Of a stretch of 64,000 bases of DNA, positions 1 through 11,580 are shown in pieces. The position numbers were made by a program, and so were the translations under genes. The notes below the pieces were generated by a model, which saw only the letters and a program-made list of their open reading frames with translations, ran no database searches and was not told the DNA's origin. Each line of letters begins with the position of its first letter. Positions within the stretch are counted from its first letter, which is position 1. The stretch comes from Actinostola sp. cb2023 (lineage: Eukaryota > Cnidaria > Anthozoa > Actiniaria > Actinostolidae), in NCBI GenBank assembly GCA_033675265.1, contig JAUJYZ010001532.1:124001-188000 (forward strand). Direction: 5' to 3'.

Positions 1-361
1 ACTACTACTACTACGTTCTTGTGGCTCGTGCAATTTTGATACTCTTTGAAAAACTTGAAGCCAAAAAGCTACCACTCGTGTAAGGAAAAAACGCTTTTTT
101 ATTTCCGCGAAATTTCAAAACATAGGAGCGCGCGGAGGATTTCAATTGAACTCGAAACGCCTGACTGAAATATATGTAAACATGGCGTCGATCGACGTGG
201 AAGCTACAATTTTTAGACATAATGGATTCCAATATAAGCATGACACCGACTGCACAAACTACATGTCCAAAACTACTACTATTGGAAACTACTGAAACTC
301 TAACTACTACTACTACTACTTTGTAGTTATCCGCCATATGTTTCTACTACGATTGAAGAAA
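1..361. other. Low-complexity start of window, no gene
   Basis: The window begins with a short (ACT)n run and has another at about 299-325. Between them is AT-rich sequence. The open frame across it has no recognisable motif and I do not call it a gene. Confidence 0.6.
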
Positions 362-377
362 CGTAAAAACTAGCTAT

Positions 378-415
<38 letters not shown>

Positions 416-504
416 TTTTAAAGGGGAATACTACTACTACTACTACTCCATACTATTGTAATGTAATCTACTACTACTACTACTCGAAATTTCTGGCGAT
501 ACTA

Positions 505-596
<92 letters not shown>

Positions 597-616
597 ATAA
601 TAATAATAATAATAAC
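362..616. repeat. (TAC)n / (TAA)n microsatellite cluster
   Basis: Several uninterrupted TAC runs (about 374-415, 429-452, 470-485, 505-595) grade into a TAA run at 595-615. The poly-Ser frame read through it is an artefact of the trinucleotide repeat. Confidence 0.95.
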
Positions 617-1334
617 TTTATTTGAAACGTTCAATTACCCAACATTCTTTGTGGTCCTAGTTTTGACGATCGCATAAAACCATTAAACGTTGCTTATCTG
701 AACTGGCTTTTCGTGATACTCTTGGCGTCTTGTCTTTCATGATTTATCGAAGAACAGATAACGATTTTCCAGTTTGGTTTATAAGGCTGTTGCTAATAAT
801 TAATCAAAGATTCTCATAATTGATAATAAGGAAACACAGACCAGTTTAAGTTTCAGATTTCAACTCCAGAAAACCTGACGCACGCTCTTGGCAGCTGCAA
901 TTAAGTAAATTCTCTACAATGAAATTATCTGTTATTGGCTCGACTTGTGCCGAGCAAGTATGCTGTAGATTCTCAATATAATTGTCCAATTCCGGTTGTA
1001 CATTTCAAATTAAAGAGAACTGATATACCGCGCCCAAGACCGTTCGTTTTTTTTCCAATGTGTATTGCATAAGATATGGCAAGGAAAAACGTATGCCAAT
1101 ATATGTGAATTTTATAGGTCTCACCAAAATACCCCTTCCCACCTCCCTTTACCTGAATCTCCTACCCCTCCCTCTCCCTCTTTCTGGGTAGTCTCAGATC
1201 AGGTAACTCAGTAGCAGAGGAGACTTTTCAGCTTTGATGCTAACCGACAATCCATCGAGACATCAGTCACTGGAAGAGAACGCACGCTCTCAAACGTGCC
1301 TTATTAGAAATTACTTGACTTATATATTAGAAAT
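617..1334. other. Intergenic, nothing recognised
   Basis: AT-rich unique sequence with a CT-rich patch near 1130-1190. I see no conserved coding frame, RNA gene or element end. Confidence 0.5.
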
Positions 1335-1717
1335 TACGTGAATTATTAGAAATTCTTTGGAAATCTTGGAAATTCTTGGAAATTCTTTTGAAATCTTGGA
1401 AATTCTTGGAAATTCTTTGGAAATCTTGGAATTTCTTGGAAATTCTTTGGAAATCTTGGAATTTCTTATGAAATCTTAGGAAATTCTTTTGAAATCTTGG
1501 AAATTCTTGGAAATTCTTTTGAAATCTTGGAAATTCTTGGAGATTTTTTTGAAATCTTGGAAATTCTTGGAAATTCTTTTGAAATCTTGGAAATTCTTGG
1601 AAATTCTTTGGAAATCTTGGAATTTCTTGTGAAATCTTAGGAAATTCTTTTGAAATCTTTGAAATTCTTGGAAATATCTTTTGAAATCTTGGAAATTCTT
1701 GGAAATTCTTTGGAAAT
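1335..1717. repeat. GGAAATTCTT minisatellite
   Basis: About 380 bp of tandem variants of GGAAATTCTT and GGAAATCTT, grouped into higher-order units of roughly 30-50 bp. Frames reading ISKNFQDFKR on the minus strand are products of the repeat, not a protein family. Confidence 0.9.
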
Positions 1718-1849
1718 GCCCTTCCAACGGATTTCTAATGAATTTCCAAAGTTTGAAGATCGCTTTTTTTCAGTAGTCGGCGGTATTGAGTCAGTAATAT
1801 TATCTTCTCTAGCCTTAATTTTCAAGAACATATAATAATTATAATATTC

Positions 1850-4380
1850 TTATTCTAGTTTATTTGTACACCTGATATTCGGGGCGGGAAAACGCCAAAC
1901 CTCGCATGCAGTCAAGTTACGTGTGCGTCAATGGAATACTGTAGCTAGTAAACATATATCTACTGACGAACATTTTACAGATCGAGTCTATGATAAATTA
2001 AGTTACTAGGAACACTGGAGCCAGAGAACATTACACGAGCTATTGCACGTCAAGCTACACTAGGGCTAATTAGTCATTACTCTAGAAAACATCGTTACTG
2101 AGTATACTAACGGTGTAGGTGACCATTTATGACAGCGCTTACTTTACAAACACTTAAACCGTGCGGCATTAATTCTACTGTACTAAAATAGTGATATTTT
2201 TATTGTTTTCTATTGTTGAATTAGTGGTATTTAGTATTATTTAGTAGTGTTTGTACTCTATATTACGCAAACTTGAAGTTATACACAAAATTCATGCTTA
2301 AACTATAGAGAGCACAGCTATCACAGTACGGTGGTCTTGTTGTGTAATTAATATCTTAGAAATTCCTCAATTTTCGTTGATGAACTCCGGCTGGACTTTA
2401 CATATTACATATGCACAAATATTTGTACAGATCACCATGATAGCATTTTATTTGATTAAAACGGGATATACGTTTAAGTACGCTTTGTTTAGATATAATT
2501 AACCTCTAGCCCTTTGTAAGCTATTTGACTGTTGTTTATCGCCGATCATTTCCCTATTTACTTTGAGCCGTCCTTCCTCTCTACGGCTCCTAAATTTCCG
2601 ACACTTCGCAAGAACAAATACAATAGAATTAACTGATCGTTCTTTTAAAACGTGAACTAGAGGAGCACTCAGAGTAAAACATAGTGTATTAATGATATTT
2701 TTAATGGGAATTGCAGTTTTGTTGCTAAAATATTTGATATCAAAAATAATGGCGTCTTTTTAGTCGGTTAAGGACAGCTATTTTTGGCTGATATCACAGT
2801 ACCGACTTCAAGCTTCGCCCACGTTGTATAAAGACGTATTTAAACACGTAGGTGCATGGAAATAGTCCATACTTTCCACTGTAGCTCTATGTAGGCTCGT
2901 ATATGTTGCACATTTATACAATGTATGATCAAGCATGCAGCAAGACTTACATTTCGGGTACAAAACCCTACATGAACTATGTGCTAGTAACAGGTGGATG
3001 TATTTTAAGTAGAACTAGAGTCAGGGACTCTTTGACTGACTGGACGACAGATTCTTCATTTAACTATATATAATTCCTTAACTAGCTATCAGGTAAATAT
3101 AGAAAGTTCTAGAAGACATATATATATACGCGTTGTGGGTATATAATGAACTCGCCTAGTGACGTTGAATTTTAGTGCCGATATCGGGGAATTAATTAGC
3201 GTAATCGGGCACGTTTGTGTTCGGTGGTTTGTGAGCTCACAGCCAAGGCAAATAAGTGAATGCTTTGTGTAGATATACACTTACATAAAGTACTTCATTC
3301 GAGAATTGATTTATTCTAAAAACTCCTTGAGAAGAGAGTGATTTTATTTCGTATTTATTGATATTGAAGTGCCGGTCTTTGTTTTACGTGCCGCTACTCG
3401 AAGACCGATTTCCTCCATCAAAGTTTATATCTAAAACGGACTGAAAAATTCGAGAAAAAAATTATTAATAAATTCAAGAAGCCAAAACAACTTGTGTATA
3501 TCATAACATGATTCCTTTTTCCACGGAGTTTCATTGAAGATATTCTTCCTTATGTTCACCGGTCGTTTAAAATGGTAAATTAGCCTTACAGATTTGTAGT
3601 ATCACTGAGTGACTGACACTCGATCTTCACTATTTACAAACGTGGTCCGAATCAGTCAAAGTAACTGAATAGCTTGAACCTGAGCTTGAAGGATTGCCGC
3701 TGTAGTAGAAGTAAAATTCTAGTTTAAGCTCGTCTCTTACAATTATCAAGGTGGAATTAAAGGCTTATACAAAATAAATCTGAATTAACTTTTACACGAT
3801 AAACCGTAATAGTTATAACAAGTTCAAGATTAATGTGGGTTAGGGTCCACTTGTTCTTCGTGGTGTTCGGGCGATTGACCTTAAAACCGTTGTATTCCGT
3901 TTAGGTTTGTCTCATTAGAAGAATTATAAAACCGTGATAGGTTTGGCTTAGAAGAATTCTATAGGGTTTCTGTCAGGAAAGCTGAATAAATAAAGCTAAA
4001 GCGAAGTTATAGTCCAGCGAAAGGAAGATTTCAGTTCAAAGTTATGCTTTGCTTTGTATGAACTTATTCAGTCGTGCAAATATATCAGTGACGTGTATAT
4101 ATCAGATTACGACCGCTCTAAGTTGTCTGTATGTACCCATACAGCGTCCAATGAGTTTACCTGCGCTCTATTGATTAAACTATTGAATGTATGCCAACAT
4201 TCTACATAAGAACAAGTGTCTACAAAACAAGCTAAAAGCATTCAAATATGTTGGACTGTTTCCTATTGGATCGATAAAGTGTGAGGAAATCGGAAACTAG
4301 ACCCCTCAAAACAATTATCATAGCAAATACTTCCTTACTATCAATGCATACTAAAATAAGTGAGAGTTTCCGAGCAAGTG
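1850..4380. other. 2.5-kb intergenic region, nothing recognised
   Basis: AT-rich unique sequence. Open frames are short and show no signal peptide, domain or repeat. I see no transposon ends. Confidence 0.5.
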
Positions 4381-4423
4381 TCATAGACCCTTAGAGAGGC
4401 CAGTCCCCCGCTACAGATACGTC

Positions 4424-4430
4424 TTTATAA
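4424..4430 (+). promoter_or_regulatory. Putative TATA box of peptide gene 1
   Basis: TTTATAAAG at 4424-4432 lies 87-93 bp upstream of the ATG at 4517, a plausible distance for a short 5' UTR. Similar TATA-like boxes lie 65-76 bp upstream of two related genes (16145 and 20335). Confidence 0.5.
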
Positions 4431-4516
4431 AGGCGGAGCGAGACGTTGAGGATGCACATGGGTTCACGTTGAAGACAGACTAAAATCGACTAAGACTTTG
4501 AAACAAGATTCGTTCC

Positions 4517-5920
4517 ATGATGAAGAAAGTTACGATAGTTATGGTAGTGTTCGTAGTAGTTTGCCTTATGATCGAAACACAAGCGTACACTGGTCCCTGG
4601 ACGATGCCGCACGGTAGAAAGAGATTCTTTGGCAAGATTGAAAGAGTGAGTAGTATACAGATGTCGATTTGTAAGGGAATGGTGAGGGGTGACGTTGGGG
4701 GTACGGAAAGCCAAGTCTGATGATAGGCTAAAGCTGATTTACCGATACCATTGTATCATAAAAACATATAACCCCGTAAAATCGCTCGCCTGTTTTCCTT
4801 AGAAAATCCTCTTTTAATTTATTGGCGTACTGTCTTCAAATCTGGTTTTATGTATATCCATATTTATAGATTGTAAGATCGGCTTTAACATTTTAGCGTT
4901 TCTTTTGAGAAAGTTTTTCAAAACCTATACACATACGTACTTTAAATTGTCCATTCTATGGTTAAAAGCTTTTTCTGAATCCCATTTTAAGTTTGTTTTC
5001 CTTTATCTTTTCTTCTCATTCTCTCTTCGTTTCTTCGTTTCTAACCCCCTACCTCCCCCTACCTTCCCCTACCTCCCCCCTCCCCCCTCTGTTTGTTCTT
5101 TTTCCTTTTTTCTGTAATTGAATTGGCAGCTGGTTCTTAGTGTTCAACCAGTGATGAGCCGACCTCTTTATAAACTCTACTTTCCGCTATAAATATAAGA
5201 GTACGTAATAGATTTGTCCATTAATTGAAACCGAATCTGCTCATAGTTCTTGACGTTAGTATGGAAATGTATAAGCAAATGTAGGTGTCTACTTTACCTT
5301 CGATTACAGATAAAGAAATTATCTGAAATTAGCATTCTTAAGCTAAACGGATAATCAGTTCCTATTCAATAGCACTCTGAAATCCAATTTCTTAACAAAA
5401 GTAGGATATAAAGGGTTTGAGAGGAACATTATCATGACAGAAACTCATAAGGGATTGAGTTTCTGATTATGAAATGCTTCGCCGCCATGTCGTACTAGGG
5501 ACTACTTAAACTTGGTGGACATCGGACGGAGTTGTATGGGGTATTTTGTCGAAGCAAAATTAACAGTGATGTATTTCAGGTGTATTAGTGTGACAATTTA
5601 AGCCAACGACAACATTGCTAAAATAAAAAAAAAAATAAAAAAACAGTGCTCAAAAAAAATTTGCTCAAAATAAAAATTGCTCGGAAAAAAAATTGATAAA
5701 AAAAAAATTGCTCAAAAAAAAAATTTGCTCAAAACTGAAGTACAATTGTAAGAAATAATGACAGCGTCTCTTGCTCTATTCACCTTTCTCACACCTGCTG
5801 GTTCCCTTTCAGACCGCCGATCGGGAAGATAAAGTCCCTCGACAAATGGAGTACGACATTAGAGGACCTCGTTACTTTGGTGCTGCCAGAAGACAAGACA
5901 ACGAGGATGACGCAAACTAA
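4517..5920 (+). CDS. YTG-family secreted peptide precursor 1 (two exons)
   Basis: Predicted small secreted peptide precursor of about 78 residues; I do not recognise the family. Exon 1 (4517-4645, 43 codons) encodes a signal peptide (about residues 1-23, ending ETQA), then YTGPWTMPHG and RKR. Gly before a tribasic site is the classic mark of an amidated neuropeptide, so an amidated YTGPWTMPH is possible. A phase-0 donor (GTGAGT) follows at 4646. The proposed exon 2 (5813-5920) follows a pyrimidine-rich CTTTCAG acceptor and reads in the same phase to TAA; it carries the short stretch RGPRYFG and an acidic tail ending EDDAN. AATAAA at 6051 could be the poly(A) signal. Exon 1 aligns with five minus-strand relatives at the signal peptide, YTG and phase-0 donor, but lacks their Cys. 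Exon joining is inferred. Confidence 0.65.
4646..5812 (+). other. Predicted intron of peptide gene 1
   Basis: Runs from GTGAGT to TTTCAG, 1167 bp. It contains a CT-rich tract (5000-5110) and an A-rich tract with repeated TTGCTCAAAA words (5619-5735). It has no coding content of its own. Confidence 0.5.
5619..5735. repeat. A-rich simple repeat with TTGCTC spacers
   Basis: Runs of A separated by TTGCTC or TTGAT. It is low complexity inside the predicted intron. Confidence 0.8.
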
Positions 5921-6147
5921 ACCCCACCACTGAGCATCGACTCAAGGATCAAAAATAATTTAATTATAAAACTCAATTAAACGCTAATATCCAAAATATC
6001 ATTAATTCTTAATGATTCAATATTTAAAAAATGTAATTATGACATACCGAAATAAAAAAAACTAGTATTTTTGCAATTAATATCACTCTCGCGTTTTTAC
6101 CGTAATAGTTCTAACTAACCAGCAAGGCCACTCAGTCGAAATCAACT

Positions 6148-7695
6148 TACCAGGGAGGCATTGGGAGACACCAATTATCCTTACTATATAAGGAGGTATT
6201 GGGAGACACCATTTATCCTTGCCAAGGAGGCATTGGGAGACACCATTTATCCTTACCAGGGAGGTATTGGGAGACACCATTTATCCTTGCCAGGGAGGTA
6301 TTGGGAGACACCATTTATCCTTGCCAGGGAGGTATTGGGAGACACCATTTATCCTTGCCAGGGAGGTATTGGGAGACACCATTTATCCTTGCCAGGGAGG
6401 TATTGGGAGACACCATTATCCTTACCAGGGAGGTATTGGGAGACACCATTTATCATTACCAGGGAGGTATTGGAGACACCATTTATCATTACCAGGGAGG
6501 TATTGGAGACACCATTTATCCTTACTATATAAGGAGGTATTGGGAGACACCATTTATCCTTACTATATAAGGAGGTATTGGGAGACACCATTTATCCTTA
6601 CTATATAAGGAGGTATTGGGAGACACCATTTATCCTTACTATATAAGGAGGTATTGGGTGACCCATTTATCACTATTACTAGGGAGGTATTGGGAGACAC
6701 CATTCATCCCGTTACTAGGGAGGTATTGTGAGATTCCATGTCATCGTACTAGGATGGTATGGAGAGACACCATAAGGAGGTACTAGGGAGGTATGGGGAG
6801 ACATCATTTATCCTTACTAGGGAGGTATGGGGAGACACCATTTCACCTTCCCATGCAGGAGGTATTGGGGGAAGCAGCCATACTAGGGTCAGGGTATTGA
6901 GAAGTCCCATTTCACCTTACTAGGGAGGTATTGTGAAGCCCCATTTGACCTTACTAGGGAGGTATTGTGAAGCCCCATTTGACCTTACTAGGGAGGTATT
7001 GTGAAGCCCCATTTCACCTTACTAGGGAGGTATTGAGAAGCCCCATTTGACCTTACTAGGGAGGTATTGTGAAGCCCCATTTGACCTTACTAGGGAGGTA
7101 TTGTGAAGTCCCATTTGACCTTACTAGGGAGGTATTGTGAAGCCCCATTTCACCTTACTAGGGAGGTATTGTAAAGCCCCATTTCACCTTACTAGGAAGG
7201 TATTGTGAAGCCCCATTTCACCTTACTAGGGAGGTATTGTGAAGCCCCATTTCACCTTACTAGGGAGGTATTGTGAAGCCCCATTTCACCTTACTAGGGA
7301 GGTATTGTGAAGCCCCATTTCACCTTACTAGGGAGGTATTGTGAAGCCCCATTTCACCTTACTAGGGAGGTATTGTGAAGCCCCATTTCACCTTACTAGG
7401 GAGGTATTGTGAAGCCCCATTTCACCTTACTAGGAAGGTATTGTGAAGCCCCATTTCACCTTACTAGGGAGGTATTGTGAAGCCCCATTTCAACTTACTA
7501 GGAAGGTATTGTGAAGCCCCATTTGACCTTACTAGGAAGGTATTGTGAAGCCCCATTTCACCTTACTAGGGAGGTATTGTGAAGCCCCATTTCACCTTAC
7601 TAGGGAGGTATTGTGAAGCCCCATTTGACCTTACTAGGAAGGTATTGTGAAGCCCCATTTGACCTTACTAGGGAGGTATTGTGAAGCCCATGCAT
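6148..7695. repeat. 34-bp satellite with two sequence domains
   Basis: About 45 copies of a 34-bp unit beginning GGAGGTATTG. The left domain (to about 6660) has units with GGGAGACACCATTTATCC, the right domain (6890-7690) has units with TGAAGCCCCATTTCACC, and the 6660-6890 stretch is a degenerate transition. Both domains keep the same period. Open frames over the left part are repeat artefacts. Confidence 0.95.
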
Positions 7696-7738
7696 TTGAC
7701 CATACTTACTTCGACTTTTTATATTATAAAATAAATAG

Positions 7739-7889
7739 AAGATGCCTTTCTATGTTCTATACAAAAATGATGCACTTCTGAGCTCTTGAAATGCAGCTGA
7801 ATGCACTCGCTATCGCTCGACATCTACTTGCTAACATTTCAAGAGCTCAGACGTGCACCATTTTTGTATAGAACATAGAAAGCCATCTT
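7739..7889. mobile_element. Hairpin (MITE-like) element
   Basis: A 151-bp inverted repeat with arms of about 55 bp: CTTTCTATGTTCTATACAAA at the left is matched by its reverse complement at 7864-7883. The loop is about 40 bp. I did not identify a target-site duplication. Confidence 0.7.
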
Positions 7890-8445
7890 GTATTTGTGAA
7901 TTAAAGTTGCTACTTACATACGTCACCTCTATTATAAAAACACGATTCAAGGGTTTCATATTTGCTATTTTATGAATGCTCTTTGCTGTGTGCGTCAAAC
8001 GTTTATGCATTAGAAAAATGTACATCCATAATTACGCGTGTGACGTAAATCTGCTAGAACACTAGTGGCGGCTTTCTTTTAGAAACAATTGCGTTTCTCT
8101 CTCTCTCTTCCCCCCCCCCCCCCTTCTTCTTTTTTCAAAAAATGTTAAGTTTACATGAGCAGGCAGAGCCGATTTCTTGCTGTAGCGCATAAATAGTTTG
8201 AATTGTCTAGAAATATGTACAAACATGGGTTTTAGTGTCATTGTACAACAAATCGAGGTCTCAGAAAGTTTGTGATCTCATATCAATGCCGATTTTATTT
8301 CTGAAATTTAGATATGGCTGAATCTGGACTTGAAGATCGAAGGAGACCAGGGTTCGAAGACTGAGGTTGTGTGTGTTTTATCGCTTTCGTCGAACGAAAA
8401 TAAATATTTGACATTATTTAGATCTAAAAGGTTCGCTCGCGAGCC

Positions 8446-8550
8446 GCAGCCATGACAGTGGGCAGGAACAATAAAATAATTTCACACGAGAAATAATTCA
8501 ATTCCTTTAGGGGAAAGGAATTCCTTTATCCTGCCCCCTGTCATGGCTGC
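8446..8550. mobile_element. Short inverted-repeat element
   Basis: GCAGCCATGACAG at the left end and CTGTCATGGCTGC at the right end are perfect inverted repeats, followed inward by GGCAGGA / TCCTGCC. It is small and possibly a MITE remnant. Confidence 0.5.
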
Positions 8551-9070
8551 CGGCACGTGATCGTGCAAACTCTCTATTTAGAACTTGATCTTTAGCGAAG
8601 TTTGGCGAATACGCAGTAGAGAGCAAGCGATTTTTTTATTTCGCAGACTATTAGCCCGATGGCGTCCAAAACCAATTAATTATGTGACACTAAGTCCACG
8701 TTCGAGTTATGTTCAAATGCGCAAACACGGAAGTGTACCATCTTCGGGTCTCCTTTAACTTCTCCTGTTTGAACAGGAGTATGACGCATGTTTATTTGGT
8801 TGCTCAAGATCATCCGAAACTATCTCTAATCGGCGTGTTGACTCAAGAGAAGATTAAAATTTACCGAGAGCGTAAGATCTTTCCGGATTCGTGTGGACTG
8901 TTTGCTGAGATACGCTTCCGTTTCGTAGTTTGTTTGTTTGTTTGTTTGTTAAGGTGCGAAGAGGAAGCTCGCTGCCTTGAACACCGACCATCACGCTTCA
9001 GTCTCTAGTAGTAGTTTATAATAAAAGGAAAACTATGGATACAATACGCCCTAGATTTTTTCTGGTTTAA

Positions 9071-9571
9071 AGTGCAACTAACCCCTATGAGATTGTCTTA
9101 AAAATCTATATGCTGAATAGTTGAATTGGTGGCTTCAGTATTTTGTGATTTGAACCTTGCGTTTATGAGTTATAGAGGTTTTTGAAATCTCAATATGCAA
9201 ATTTGATGACATCTACTAAGGAATCATTTATTCTACAAAAACGCACTTGTGCTGATTATTGACATTTGTAAACTTACATAATATTTTCACAGTCTTTATA
9301 AATGATTTTATAACTTTTTTGTCCATTTCAAAAAATAAGTTCTTCTTGAAAAGGTCTAAATAAGTTATGGCAAATTCCTTAGTAGACGTCATCAAATTTG
9401 CATATTGAGATTTCAAACCTCTATAGCTCATAAACGCAAGGTTCAAATCACAAAATACTGAACCCACCAACTATTCAGCTTACGGAATTAGCGCTATAAA
9501 AATAAAACTTATTATTATTATTATTATATTGAATACATTTTTAAAACAATCTCATAGGGGTTAGTTGCACT
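9071..9571. mobile_element. piggyBac-type MITE, copy 1
   Basis: Flanked by TTAA at 9067-9070 and 9572-9575. Ends are AGTGCAACTAACCCC and its reverse complement, with inverted arms of well over 100 bp. There is no transposase frame. A related copy lies at 31252-31708 with the same TTAA duplication, so this is a two-copy non-autonomous family in the window. Confidence 0.85.
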
Positions 9572-9651
9572 TTAAGAAGATGATATATTAGTTTTTCTGA
9601 CGGTTTTCACGCGTAACTGAAAATATGTATTGACGTTTCGGCTGCACTGGT

Positions 9652-9880
9652 GGCAGCCTTCAGCCTTCAGCCTTCAGCCTTCAGCCTTCAACCTTCAGCC
9701 TTCAGCCTTCGGCCTTCAGCCTTCGGCCTTCAGCCTTCGGCCTTCAGCCTTCGGCCTTCAGCCTTCGGCCTTCAGAATTCGGCCTTCAGCCTTCGGCCTT
9801 CAGCCTTCGGCCTTCAATCTTCGGCCTTCAGCCTTCAGCCTTCAGCCTTCGGCCTTCAGAATTCGGCCTTCAGCCTTTAA
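9652..9880. repeat. CTTCAGC / CTTCGGC minisatellite
   Basis: Tandem 6-7-bp words (CCTTCAGCCTTCGGC) for about 230 bp. Two overlapping plus-strand frames reading QPSAF are artefacts. Confidence 0.9.
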
Positions 9881-10699
9881 GAAGATGTTGTCCTGAATTC
9901 TGATGTCCAGTCAGTCTACATAGATTCTGTCTTTTCAAACAGTGAAACTACAATTTTAATCGCAAATAACAATAGCTCGTTTTGATCACTATCTAACGAT
10001 GACTTGTATAACATCAATCTATATATAAACTACTAGTGTTTATAACCATTCTATGAAATCAAGTTGATCTATATATGTTACAATCAATTTGTTCCATAAG
10101 TTTTGGAAAGGCTTCTGTAGTCTCCATTAGTTTAGAAACAGCTTTTGGGGTTTACTCATTGTGCCAGTATCTCGCTGCTCTCTTTCTGGACCATCCTACA
10201 CTGCCGCCAGATGAACCACCTTGACAATTACAAAGCCTCTTCTTCGTTTCTTCGCAAAGTTTCACCTGCGACAAACAAAAGCTAAGCGTCGTTATTTAAA
10301 CAGGGCACAAAGACGGGGAATGAGGTTTGAAGAAGACTATACCATCGCCATAGCGTCTTTAAACAGGGTACAAACGGCGGAAAGGAGGAAACAGTGGTCC
10401 TGGTTGTTCAAATCCAAAAACACAGCGTTATATGTTGAATCCTTAATCCTGTTAAAACACTAATGTTTTTGGTAGAAATGTAAATTTATATCAGTTTACC
10501 CAATAGATGACAATAATTTGAACAACCGTGGGCCCTGCGTGTTATTTTAAAAGTTGGCCAGAAGGATTCGCGCGTACGAAACTGAACTATGGCAAACTCC
10601 GATGACAATCTTCGAGCAACTAGAGATCGGTGCCTTCTTTCGCGCGGTAATGCATAGAATATTTAAACTTGCAGTCAGTCGTTCATCTTACTAGTTTTA

Positions 10700-10932
10700 G
10701 AAGAGGTTTGTGCTTGCGCTTATGCTTGCGTCAATCCCGTTTACACAGTGGCATAACCCCTCGTAATTGTGCTTACGCTTATGCGTGCGTCGAGCCCGTT
10801 TTCATAGTGACATAAGGGATCTTGTGCTTGCGCTTATGTTTGCGACAGTCCCGTTTACACAGTGAAATAACGCCTCGTAATTGTGCTTGCGCTTATGCTT
10901 GCGTCGGGCCCGTTTTCGCAGTGACATAAGGT
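10700..10932. repeat. Four tandem copies of a ~57-bp dispersed unit
   Basis: Each unit has TTGTGCTTGCGCTTATGC, then GCGTC, CCCGTTT, then CAGTGACATAA. Related units recur at about 32440-32615, next to a different satellite. Confidence 0.8.
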
Positions 10933-10969
10933 TTAATATGGACACTGATTCATTGCGCCCAATTATATC

Positions 10970-11271
10970 ATATACACCTATATTCCAAATATCGTTGTCC
11001 GGGCCGAAAGCAACAAGCAAGAAGCTGACGACCGCAAAGGACTTTGGGAATCTCCTAATTAATTTATTTATTCGTGGTACTTGAGAAGTTATCCCTACGA
11101 GCGTTGAATAGCAATCATTTGGAACTATTCGGCCATTTGAAAATGCATGTTGTCAAAATGTCTACGAATGCATAAATGAATAAGGAGAAAGTCCCAATGC
11201 CCTTTGCGGTCGTCAGCTTCTTGCTTGTTGCTTTCGGCGGGGACAACGATTTTTGGAATAGGTGTATATGA
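10970..11271. repeat. Inverted duplication with ~85-bp arms
   Basis: The arm at about 10970-11050 (CATATACACC, AAAGCAACAAGCAAGAAGCT, GACGACCGCAAAGG) is repeated in reverse complement at about 11190-11271, roughly 130 bp away. It could be a MITE or an inverted duplication of an exon-like segment. No target-site duplication was found. Confidence 0.6.
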
Positions 11272-11388
11272 CATGAGATGAGTCCTCACTGAACTCGCCG
11301 CAGGCTTACTAATCTAACCTAATATTTTGATACATCTAGTCAGTCCTCAGAACTGTTTCATCAGTACAACTTAAGATCAATATCTTAC

Positions 11389-11580
11389 CAACTCTTTGAA
11401 AGCACTCAGGCTAGAAGAACGAGAACCAAACGAGTGCCCTTTACAGAATGCCAAAAACTGGGAGAGTTTTTGCGACAGAGGCTCTAGTCCAAATCCTATA
11501 GCAGTATAGCTTCTCACTGGTGTTATACTTATTAGACTAATCAGTACAATAGTTACTAGAATACAGTGGACCTTTTCCAT
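11389..11580 (-). CDS. YTG-family secreted peptide precursor 2, exon 1
   Basis: First exon, exactly 64 codons, from the ATG at 11580 to a phase-0 donor GTAAGA (intron begins at 11388). Residues 1-24 form a signal peptide ending TPVRS. The mature part opens YTAIG and continues into an amphipathic Leu/Phe-rich stretch (LSQKLSQFLAFC, Cys46), then a Ser-rich tail ending FKEL. It shares the signal peptide, YT[GA] start, F-[AL]-x-FC-type block and splice phase with the neighbours. Exon 2 was not located with confidence. The length equals that of the first exon of the gene at 13845. Function is unknown; it could be a neuropeptide, antimicrobial peptide or other secreted effector. Confidence 0.65.

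Noticed and set aside
3838..3850. Telomere-like GGTTAGGG word
   Set aside because: A single occurrence without tandem repetition.
6161..6608. Three overlapping 123-129-codon frames
   Set aside because: Produced by the 34-bp satellite; each frame repeats the others' peptides in shifted order.
9228..9470. 80-codon frame also found at 31309-31548
   Set aside because: The apparent conservation of two copies is due to the duplicated MITE, not to a gene family.
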